From positions 6,820,001 through 6,884,000 of the forward strand of contig NW_025408668.1 of the NCBI RefSeq assembly GCF_020360975.1: a stretch of 64,000 nt of DNA, given 5' to 3'. Shown piece after piece: positions 46,852-55,876 of the stretch (positions are counted from its first letter, which is position 1; each line of letters begins with the position of its first letter). The notes beneath the pieces are model-generated. The model was not told where the DNA came from. It saw only the letters and a program-made list of their open reading frames with translations, and ran no database searches. The DNA is from Hirsutella rhossiliensis (lineage: Eukaryota > Ascomycota > Sordariomycetes > Hypocreales > Ophiocordycipitaceae). A program made the position numbers and the translations under genes.

Positions 46852-47504
46852 ATCTGCCGATGAGACGAGCTTCAAGGGCGAACGAGTGCGCCGATGCGAC
46901 GTTGGACTCCGTCGATGCGCCGGGGGAACAAGAGTCGGCGCAGTCGACTGACGATGCGGATGGAGGTGAAAGGCTGAAAGGAATCGTCAGGCCGAAAGTC
47001 GATCGGTGGTTGTTTGTTTGTTGGGGAAGGGTCTGTTTGAGAGGGAGAGCGTCGCGATCTGCATCGGCTTCTACGTGCTGCAGGATGCTTTGCGGGCAGA
47101 AGTAAGTTGTCTGCGCAACTTATTATGCAGGGCCCTTTTGGCAGCGCAGGCGGCTCTGACCAACCCGAAACCAACGACTGAGAGCCACAACTGACGCTTA
47201 GCCTCGGGAGGTACGCGGGTACATGACCTGCTTTGGGCCGCTCGGTGAAGCCGTGGTAAAGGGTAAAGCGCGCTGCCCTGCCCGCCGGGGTACCAAGTAC
47301 TCCCTCCGTACTCCGTACCAGTATCCATACGTACCGTTTTTTTGGCCCTGCTGGGGCAAGCAGCCGTGCACGGGCCACCCACAAGCTTGCCCATGCACAC
47401 CTCGCTTAAAATTTCACGCACAAGTCAGTCTGCAGGAAAATCTTCTCACGGCTCGCAGGCTTGTCAACTCCATACTAACCCTCAAACCACGCAGCCCGCC
47501 CAAA
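46852..47504. promoter_or_regulatory. Divergent promoter region ADE4 / RPL3
   Basis: This 653-bp head-to-head interval holds an inverse copy of the 11-mer GTACGGAGTAC (GTACTCCGTAC at 47308-47318) within a GTAC-rich patch (47284-47335), about 190 bp upstream of the RPL3 start. No TATA box is evident. Confidence 0.5.
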
Positions 47505-48910
47505 ATGAGTGTTCGTCGCCTGTCGCCGAGTCCGTCTTCGCACCAATGCTGATTCCATGGATAGCACCGCAAGTTTGAGGCTCCTCGCCACGGCTCCCTG
47601 GCTTTCCTGCCACGGAAGCGTGCTGCCCGCCACCGCGGAAAGGTCAAGTCGTGAGTACTCCTGCTCGCCCCACGACGCGGAGCAACGGCTGACGGCGACG
47701 GCCTCTGCAGCTTCCCCAAGGATGACCCCAAGAAGCCCGTCCACCTGACCGCCACGATGGGCTACAAGGCCGGCATGACCACCATCGTCCGTGACCTCGA
47801 CCGACCCGGCGCCAAAGCCAACAAGAAGGAAGTCGTCGAGGCCGTCACGGTCATCGATACGCCACCTGTACGAACAATGCAGCCCGCTTGGCTTTCTGCC
47901 TATGGCTAACATCTACTCCCCTAGATGATCGTTGTTGGTCTTGTTGGCTACATCGAGACCCCCCGTGGCCTCCGCTCCCTCACCACCATCTGGGCCGAGC
48001 ACTTGAGCGACGAGCTGAAGCGCCGATTCTACAAGAACTGGTACAAGTCCAAGAAGAAGGCCTTTACCCGGTATGCCAAGCAGCACTCGGAGAGCAGCGG
48101 CGCCTCTATCACGCGCGAGCTCGAGCGCATCAAGAAGTACTGCACCGTCGTCCGCGTCCTCGCCCACACGCAGATCCGCAAGACGCCCCTTAAGCAGAAG
48201 AAGGCCCATCTCATGGAGATTCAAGTCAACGGCGGCTCCATTGCCGACAAGGTCCAGTTCGGCAAGGACCTCTTCGAGAAGCCCGTCTCCATCGACACCG
48301 TCTTCGAGCAGGACGAGATGATCGACGTCATTGCCGTCACAAAGGGCCACGGCTTCAACGGTGTCACCGCTCGCTGGGGCACCAAGAAGCTGCCTCGCAA
48401 GACCCACAAGGGTCTGCGAAAGGTTGCCTGTATCGGTGCCTGGCATCCTTCCCACGTCCAGTGGACTGTTGCCCGTGCTGGTCAAATGGGTTACCACCAC
48501 CGTACCTCGGTCAACCACAAGGTTTACCGCATCGGAAAGGGCGACGCCGACGACAACGCCTCTACCGAGGCCGACGTCACCAAGAAGACTATCACCCCGT
48601 ACGTAAAACCGGTCCCTAAACTCTCGAGGCGGGTCGCTTTGCTAACTACCGGTTCAGCATGGGTGGATTTGTCCGATATGGAGAGATCAACAACGACTTC
48701 ATCATGGTTAAGGGCTCTGTCCCTGGTGTCAAGAAGCGTGTCATGACGCTGCGCAAGTCAATGTTCACCCACACCTCGCGCAAGGCTCTGGAGAAGATCA
48801 ATCTTAAGTGGATCGATACGTCGTCCGAGTTTGGACACGGCGCCTTCCAGACGCCCGCCGAGAAGAAGCAATACCAGGGCACTCTCAAGAAGGACATTGC
48901 CTCCGCATAA
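47505..48910 (+). CDS. RPL3: 60S ribosomal protein uL3 (RPL3)
   Basis: uL3 reaches into the peptidyl-transferase centre of the cytosolic large subunit. Five exons: 47505-47510, 47565-47650, 47711-47867, 47925-48598 and 48658-48910, giving 391 residues. The first coding exon is just two codons (ATG AGT), spliced through a GTTCGT donor to [19 protein letters not shown], so the longest frame misses the start. Family motifs: [60 protein letters not shown], the tryptophan-finger region [20 protein letters not shown] and [20 protein letters not shown]. The length and C terminus (KKDIASA) are normal. High expression is expected. Confidence 0.98.
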
Positions 48911-49294
48911 GCAGCGGCGGCTTGTTTCCTTTTTTATCTTGGCCATGGCATCGGTGTCGAGGGTTTGTTTTGCCTTGCTTTCAGCTGGGTCGGGTTTCCA
49001 CAACGGGACGAACATGAAAAATCCGGCAGACGGACGAATGAAGATATCAATTGAGACGTGACAAACACGACGCTGTAGTAACAGGGCCTTCTTGACGAGC
49101 GCTCCTGTGAGCCGTTGGTACAATCATTGTATCCTAGTGAAACATGGTTTTGTCACGTAAGAAAACAGTTAAATGTGCTGGCGGGGCAGCGACTCCGCGG
49201 GTATAAAAAAAGACGTTCATCTTGACGTCACCCCCACTTTTGGATGGGCAAAACCGGGCAGCCCAACCTGGGAGTTGGAGGACCATCACTACGC
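48911..49294. other. Intergenic RPL3 / NuiA-like gene
   Basis: About 380 bases hold the RPL3 3' UTR and the next promoter. A TATAAAAAAA sequence at 49201-49210, about 95 bp before the next start codon, may serve as a TATA box. Confidence 0.45.
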
Positions 49295-50079
49295 ATGTTG
49301 CAGCAATCCCTTCTGCACGCCGTTTCGCGACGACGCCTTGCGCCAGCGACCGCAACACGCATCACATCGCTTCATTGGCCTGTTCTCATTGGACCGTCTC
49401 GTCTCGGCACGTCGCAACTACTCGCAACGACAAGCTCTGCGACTACCCCACCAGCCACACTGGGAACTCTCGTCAGCCGACGAACCCTGTCGACAGGCCG
49501 ACCCTCAAGCGAAACCATGGCGAGCGACGAGGACTACATGGCCTTTCTGGACAAGGCGAACAAGGACGTCGGCGGCGGACAGGCGCCGGCGCAGCAGCAG
49601 TCGAGCGGTGGAAAAGGCGTGTTCAAGGCCCTGGATGAGGGGAGCCCTGTGCCGAAGGCCATCAAGGACATTTCCCCGCGTCCCTTCTACGAGAGCGACA
49701 CCGACGAACCGTTTGAGCCTGTCTCGCTCAAGTGGGACGGAGAGGGTGGGCTGCCGGATGAAGGTACTGTACAATGGCCACCTCGACAACGAGCGCCCCC
49801 AGACACAGGTCGGAGAAACTGACAGCAAATGCAGTCGAATTCGCCAAGCTCATCCATCACTGGGACGCGGAGAATGCGGACATTCAGATCATGGACCCGG
49901 TAGGGTGGGACGCGCAGTGCCTTTATACCCATGTTATTGACGCGGTGCGTGAGGCGAGCAAGGGCAACGACGTAAGGGTCTATCGCGTCGAGCGGGATAC
50001 GACGAGGGTGGAATACTGGGTCGTGTCCAGGTTTGAGGGGAAGATTATCGGGATGAAAGCATTGGCGATTGAGAGCTGA
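49295..50079 (+). CDS. Putative mitochondrial NuiA-like (nuclease A inhibitor fold) protein
   Basis: Two exons, 49295-49763 and 49835-50079 (intron 71 bp, GTACTG...TGCAG), encode 237 residues. The first ~73 residues contain no Asp or Glu and are rich in Arg, Ser, Thr and Leu (MLQQSLLHAVSRRRLAPATA), ending near SRRTLSTG. This is a strong mitochondrial presequence pattern with a typical R-x-L-S cleavage context. An internal ATG at 49517 (MASDEDYMAF) would give a presequence-free form. The mature part shows short landmarks I associate with the cyanobacterial nuclease inhibitor NuiA: YESDTDEPFEPVSLKWDG against its SESEYPFEVFLWEG, and near the end DVRVYRV...EYWVVSRFEGKIIGMKAL, a strand pattern and order also found in NuiA. 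The assignment is by eye and recall, so it is tentative; the gene itself is secure. Confidence 0.55.
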
Positions 50080-50466
50080 GCGACGATGTGTGCCAAGTAA
50101 CTACAAGAATGCTAAAGAGGTTTCGATGCTGTGCCCAAACATGATAACTCTGGGAAACAACCGGAGCCAAGCCGTCCGGAGCCTGCCATGGCCGCTTCTT
50201 GTAATCACGTGCTTGTGGGAGGAAGCCTCAGGCCTTGCCAAGTCGTTGAGTCGACCTTGTCCGAGATCGGTGCTGGCCGCGTTACCAGGCAATGAGCGGC
50301 GCCATCACGTGCGCGATTGCCCCACGTACAGAAAAGCTAGCGTCTTCCCCAGCGCTTGACCACTGAAACCCCCGTTGCACGTCCAAAGTCCACGACGTGC
50401 ATTCCTCGCTCATCCTCGGCACCTTGATCGACCAGAGAGCAACTGCCGCCCTCAGTCGATTGCCAG
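50080..50466. promoter_or_regulatory. ILV6 promoter with paired ATCACGTGC boxes
   Basis: Identical nonamers ATCACGTGC (E-box core CACGTG) occur at 50204-50212 and 50304-50312, exactly 100 bp apart, 255 and 155 bp before the ILV6 start. A bHLH factor site (Cbf1-like) is a reasonable inference; no regulatory role is shown by sequence alone. Confidence 0.45.
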
Positions 50467-51495
50467 ATGGCGTCGCTCCGGTGCTGTCCCGCGCCCCTGC
50501 GCCGGGTTGCCGCCGCCAGCTGGAGCCGACCGTGGAGCACCCCACTCGGCGCCGTCCGATGCAGCTCGTCCAGCAGCAGCTCGACATCTGCCATCGCTTA
50601 CAAGGCCTTGCGAAACCGATCTGCTCCTCTGCCCGTGACCAATTCCCCGCCCTCGTGGTCGGCTCAAGCTGCCGTCTCCAATATTCTCTATGAGACGCCG
50701 ACTCCGTCCATGGCTCGTCCGAAGCGCCACATCCTCAACTGCTTGGTCCAGAACGAGCCCGGTGTTTTGTCCCGCCTGTCCGGCATTCTGGCTGCCCGGG
50801 GCTTCAACATCGACTCTCTGGTTGTCTGCAACACGGAGGTTGAGGATCTGTCTCGCATGACCATTGTGCTCACGGGCCAAGACGGCGTCGTCGAGCAGGC
50901 CCGCAGACAGCTCGAGGACCTTGTCCCTGTCTGGGCCGTCTTGGATTACAGCAATGCGGCCCTCGTTCAGCGCGAGCTCCTGCTGACCAAGATCAACATT
51001 CTCGGCCCCGAATACTTTGAGGAGCTTCTGGCTCATCACCGCGAGATCACCGCCGGAGAATCGGGCAAGTCTTCCGAGGGAGCTGAGCGGCAGGCGCAGT
51101 CCCTCGAAGAGTCGGCGCAGGACTTTCATCCCAGCAAGCTCGCTGCCAGCGAGGCCCTGCGACATAAGCATGAGCACCTGAAGACCATCACATACTTTAC
51201 ACACCAGTTCGGAGGCAAGGTCCTGGATATCAGCACCATCAGCTGCATCGTTGAACTGTAAGTCACGCACCAAGACATTGTATTAGTTCGCGGCTCAAGC
51301 TCACAATATCCTAGATCCGCAAAGCAATCGAGGATCGATTCGTTCCTGAAACTGGTTGCGCCTTTCGGCATCCTCGAGTCGGCTCGCACCGGCTTGATGG
51401 CACTCCCTCGATCCCCTCTACACGCCCCTGCGGAGGAGCCCATCCACAAGGAGGCGGATGAGGTTGTTGATGCCAGCCAGCTGCCCCCTGGTTAG
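50467..51495 (+). CDS. ILV6: Acetolactate synthase regulatory (small) subunit Ilv6
   Basis: Ilv6 activates the catalytic subunit Ilv2 and confers valine feedback inhibition in mitochondrial branched-chain amino acid synthesis. Two exons, 50467-51257 and 51315-51495 (intron 57 bp, GTAAGT...CCTAG), encode 323 residues. The N terminus is a presequence rich in Arg, Ser and Ala (MASLRCCPAPLRRVAAASWS), followed by a seven-Ser run. The ACT domain starts at about 86: HILNCLVQNEPGVLSRLSGI, ARGFNIDSLVVCNTEVEDLS and RMTIVLTGQDGVVEQARRQL. The family C-terminal domain follows (RELLLTKINILGPEYFEELL, EALRHKHEHLKTITYFTHQF, KVLDISTISCIVELSAKQSR, SFLKLVAPFGILESARTGLM). Between these lies the fungus-typical Ser/Glu-rich insertion. 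The start ATG heads the presequence; the length is normal. Confidence 0.97.
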
Positions 51496-52244
51496 TCAGT
51501 GGTGGATTCGTCGGCGCCCAAGGCCACCTTGGCCGCCAGTGCCATGCAGACGCGGGACTTTGTGAGGAAAGCCGTGCAGGATGAGACTCGAAGAGTGCGC
51601 AAATATGCGACCAGCACCCCAAATCTGCTTTCTGGATGTACAGGCTATTTGTTGATTTCTTTCCGTGGCAACTGGCTGGATTAGAGGGACTCGGCCAACA
51701 ATTGTCCAGAGTTCAGGCCTAAGCTCTGTGGACTGCAATATATGCGTCTCTGTTCCTTCAAAGTTACGATGGTGATGAGTTGCGATCGGGGCCATAAGCT
51801 CAGTAGAAACAAGGCGTCCTTGTATGTACTCCGTGCTCGGCCACGGGGTCTCGGAGGGAAAAGGTTGAAGCCTCTCTCCATGTATCAATGGTCGTAGAGT
51901 TCATGGAACAAGACACTGGTGGCAGCTATGCCGAATTCGCTAGATGGGCGAATCCGTTGCCTACCTTAGGTGGTTCCCAGTAGTTGATACTACGCAGCTG
52001 GCGGGCGGGGCTCCACCTCGACCGGCAGCCAATGAAAAGGCCGTGGGGACTGCTGATAATTTTCCCACTGGCAACAGCCCAAGACGGCGCAACGCCAGCG
52101 CCAACTCAACAGCTTCATCTCCAAAACACCGCGCCCTCCCGGCTTCCTGCAACTCCACAACCTGCCTCGGGACTGGGAGTCGCAGCCAAGCGCTCATATT
52201 GCATCTCACGGAACCTGCTGAAGCCTCGGACCACATTGTCCATC
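51496..52244. other. Intergenic ILV6 / KH-protein gene
   Basis: About 750 bases. An inexact copy of the GTAC motif (GTACTCCGTGC) lies at 51826-51836. The open frame just upstream of the next gene reads through its leader and has no conserved motif. Confidence 0.5.
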
Positions 52245-54289
52245 ATGGCCGACGCCGATCGCCTCGCCGGCAAGCGATCCCGCTTCGATCAAACCGAGCC
52301 CGAGCCTAAGAGAGCCTCTCGCTTCGATCGACGGTCTCGCTCGCCGCCCGCCCGCCGCTTCGATGCTCGCGAGCGCAGCCCGCTCTCCAGGGATCCCCCA
52401 TCCGAGTCCACAAAGTCCCCCATTGATGCTGCCGCTGCCGCTGGTATGGCCTTCACCCGTCTCGACATTGCGGAGCTCGCGACGCCTGCCTCACGCCACC
52501 GCGTGCTAACTCTTCTACTCTGCGCAGCCGCCGCCGCCGCCCGCATCAACGCGCAGCTGCAGGCTCGCAAGGGAATCCAGCATGTCGACGTGCCGCCCAT
52601 CAACAAGCCGGAGCAGAGCCCGACACCCCCTGCTTCCGTCAAGGCGACGACGTCCTCGGCCGGCTCTGCTACGGCTCGCACAGTGGATGGCGCCATGTAC
52701 GTCGCCGACGGGGACTACATCAAAGACATCGAAGTCAACGACCTGCGCAACCGCTACCTGCTCACCAAGAGCTCGACTCAGAAAATGGTAATTACTCTTG
52801 ACGCTCCACTGATTCTCCAGATTCGTTCCAGCTCGGGCATGTGCAACGCCTGGTCCACTGCGAATACGTCTTGCTTGCGCGGCACAGAGCTCGTATGACT
52901 CCCCCTGTCTCTGCTCCTACTGACACCCTCTTGCCCTAGATCAAGGACGAAACCGGCGCTGGTACGCTTCGACCCTCGCTGAACCTATCACTGATGTCCC
53001 TTGTTAACTTTTCGTCAAGACGTAACAACGCGTGGCAGCTACTACCCTAACAAGAACATGGCAACTGCAGCCGTGAGTCTGGCCCATCGTCTTTTTTGCC
53101 CTGTCCCACAGGCCTTTTGCTGAATCCTCTCCAGAGCCCCCCGCTGTACCTGCACATCACCAGCACCACCAAAGACGGCCTCGAGGCTGCTGTGGCCAAA
53201 GTCCAGGAGCTTATCCAGCAGGAGCTCCCGCAACTGGTCGATGAACGGCGCTTTCGACGCCGTGACCAGGAGCAGCAGCCGCAAGTCGAGCGTGATGAGT
53301 ACGGACGGGTACGTTGCCTCGGAACAATCTATCATCTCGACGCCCATGTGCAATTGGTCTAACAATGATTCTCCAGCGCAAATGGCCCGAGGAGAAGATT
53401 CCCGTCGGGCTGGAGCCAGTGCCCGGCTTCAACCTTCGCGCCCAAATTGTTGGCTCTGGAGGATCATATGTGAAGCACATTCAGTCCGAGACAGGCTGCC
53501 GAGTGCAGATCAAGGGCCTTGGATCGGGCTACCTCGAGAATGCCACCAACCGTGAGAGCGAGGAAGAGATGTTTCTTCACGTGACGTATGGATCGCCTCC
53601 CTCCCTTTGTCGAACATGTTTGCTGACCCCATCTTAGCGGACCAGACCCTGCAATGGTGGCCAAGGGAAAGGAGCTCTGTGAAGACTTGGTTGCCAATGT
53701 CAAGGAGCAGTACGAGGAGTTCAAATCCCGCCCTCCCCGCGGTGATCGCGGCGGCTACGGAGACCACCATCGCGGGGGCAGATCCCACGAGCAGCCTTCC
53801 TATGGTCGGTCCGGATCCGATCAAGCCACGAACTCGGTCACTACTGGAGGCGTAGCAGCTAACGGGTCGGGCAACGCTCAAGACTGGTCTCAGTATGCTG
53901 CGCAGTACTACAGCAATGGCCAGGACCCTTATGCGGCCTATGGCGGCTATCAGAAGTAGGCCCATGTGCGCGTGATTTCTGCCATTGGGCCGTCGACTGA
54001 CTCTTCACAGCTACGTGGCCTGGTACCAGTATTATTATCAGCAGCAAGCGCAGGGCCAGGGTGCGCCAACTGCTCCTGGTCAGGCTGCTCCCGGCCAAGC
54101 GGCTGCTCCCCCCCCGGGCGACGCGGCACCCCCGCCTCCACCGGCTGATGCTGCACCACCACCCCCGATGGGCGCATCTCCAGCTCCCGGAAGTGGCTAC
54201 AACGCGGTATGCAATGACATCGATGAAGGATTCTCCTGATCCGTCAGTTACTCACACCGGTATAGGTTCCCCCTCCACCTGGCCTTTAA
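52245..54289 (+). CDS. KH-domain RNA-binding protein, KHDC4 (BLOM7)-like
   Basis: KHDC4 proteins bind RNA and associate with the spliceosomal Prp19 complex. Nine exons: 52245-52443, 52528-52787, 52940-52961, 53020-53072, 53135-53308, 53377-53585, 53638-53955, 54011-54206 and 54266-54289, giving 484 residues. Exon 3 is a 22-nt microexon (IKDETGA) and the last exon encodes VPPPPGL. The N terminus is RS-like (RASRFDRRSRSPPARRFDAR). A first, degenerate KH segment spans VNDLRNRYLLTKSSTQKM-IKDETGADVTTRGSYYP and PPLYLHITSTTKDGLEAAVA. The second KH domain is clear: GFNLRAQIVGSGGSYVKHIQ (GxxG loop GSGG) and SGYLENATNRESEEEMFLHV, then GPDPAMVAKGKELCEDLVAN. The tail is Gly/Tyr/Gln- and Pro-rich. All junctions agree in phase. 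Confidence 0.92.
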
Positions 54290-54869
54290 ATCGAAAGAAA
54301 GGCGAGGAGCCTGAAGGTGGCTTGATGGGTGAGAGTGGGTTCCTTGCACTGTCGATGGAGGTGGTTAAACGACTAACGTGAGGATAGAGAATCGAAAAAC
54401 GCACCAAAGTTGAGACGGAGAGGCGATTTGTGGCCGTACGGATGGAAAGCCGCTGCTTGTACTTGTAATCCATAACCTCGCCGTCAAGATGGTGAACACA
54501 AGGCTAATTACGGAATTCAGTCAGAGATGTATCGATGGATCGAAATCCGCTGCATAAAGGGAAGAGGCGATGCAGCATTTGCTTGAGCTAAGGGACCAGG
54601 CAGAGGGCCATGGCGTAGATTGTGATGTGAGCCCAGGAACTCGTGGATCTGGAGGAGACTCATGGTCACCGTATTTCAACGAGACAAAGGGAAAAGGGTG
54701 CTCGCGGTGGAAGCGTGAATGAGGTTGGATGGTGGTAGAGCGCCGATCGGCGTGGGTCTCGGCGTGTATCATGCCGGAGCTTATCGATAGGACCGCCCAC
54801 CTTAGCCGGGGCATGCCTTTGCGACAGACCGCCTCCCCCGTGATAGAAATCAACAGCAATTGCCTCAAG
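54290..54869. other. Intergenic KH-protein / TRAPPC13 gene
   Basis: About 580 bases with no recognised gene or repeat. The proximal part holds the TRAPPC13 leader. Confidence 0.5.
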
Positions 54870-55876
54870 ATGAGCCACCAGAGACAAGCCTCGCACGACC
54901 CCATTAAGGAACCTCACTACGTCTCTGTCAAAGTCCTAAGGCAAACATCCCGCATCGCCATGTCTCGACGGGCCGGCCGACTGACCACAGGCACCATAGG
55001 CTCTCGCGCCCGTCGCTCGTCACGCAGTATCCCATCGAAGCGCCCCTCTCGACGACGGCGACGCGGCCGGCTTTCGCACCCGCCTCTCTGGCCTACCAAT
55101 CTGACGCAGACACAAACCCGGCCCCGTTCCTCCTCAGCCCGATACTGAACCTCCCCGTGTCCTTTGGCTCCGCCTACGTGGGCGAAACGTTCAGCTGCAC
55201 CCTCTGCGCAAACAACGATCTCCCGGCCGACTCGGTCAAGAGAATATGCGATGTGCGCATCGAGGCGGAGATGAAGACGCCCGGCCCGGGCGCGGCACAT
55301 GAACTGGACCTCATTCCGGAGGGCGATGGCATTGGGGCTGGGACGGACCTCGAGGCTGGCGGGACGCTGCAAAAAGTCGTCTCGTTTGACCTGAAGGATG
55401 AGGGCAACCACGTGCTCGCTGTGACGGTGAGCTACTACGAAGCCTCGGAGACTAGCGGGCGGACGAGGACGTTTAGAAAACTGTACCAGTTCATCTGCAA
55501 GGCGTCTCTTATTGTGCGGACCAAGGTCGGGGTGCTTGGCGCCGACGGCGAGGGGAGGAGGAGATGGGTGCTCGAGGCGCAGCTTGAGAACTGCAGCGAG
55601 GACATTGTGCAGTTGGAAAAGGTGGTGATGGAACTGGACGAGGGATTCAAGTACGGCGACTGCAACTGGGAGACGAGCGGGGGCGAAAAGCCGGTGCTAC
55701 ATCCGGGCGAGGTGGAGCAGGTGTGCTTCGTCATCGAGGACGAGGAGAAGAAACAGAGCGAGGACGCCGCGGACGGCAGGGTCGCGTTTGGGGTCCTGGG
55801 CATTGGGTGGCGGGGGCAGATGGGCAACCGAGGATTCCTGTCCACGGGGAGGCTCGGGACGCGGGTGGACAGGTGA
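54870..55876 (+). CDS. TRAPP complex subunit TRAPPC13 homologue (DUF974)
   Basis: TRAPPC13 belongs to the TRAPPIII-type complex that activates Rab1/Ypt1 in secretion and autophagy. Exon 1 (54870-54940) encodes MSHQRQASHDPIKEPHYVSV and KVL. Exon 2 (55000-55876) continues RLSRPSLVTQYPIEAPLS and ends GTRVDR, 315 residues in all. The intron (54941-54999) begins with GC instead of GT (AAG|GCAAAC) and ends ACCATAG; GT alternatives break the conserved VLRLSRPS sequence. The core family motif is SFGSAYVGETFSCTLCANND, followed by VRIEAEMKTPG, GNHVLAVTVSYYE, RTFRKLYQFICKASLIVRTK and GWRGQMGNRGFLSTGRLGTR. The human protein is longer, but fungal homologues end close to this point. A further 3' exon cannot be excluded because the stop overlaps a GTGAGG donor-like sequence. 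Confidence 0.9.
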
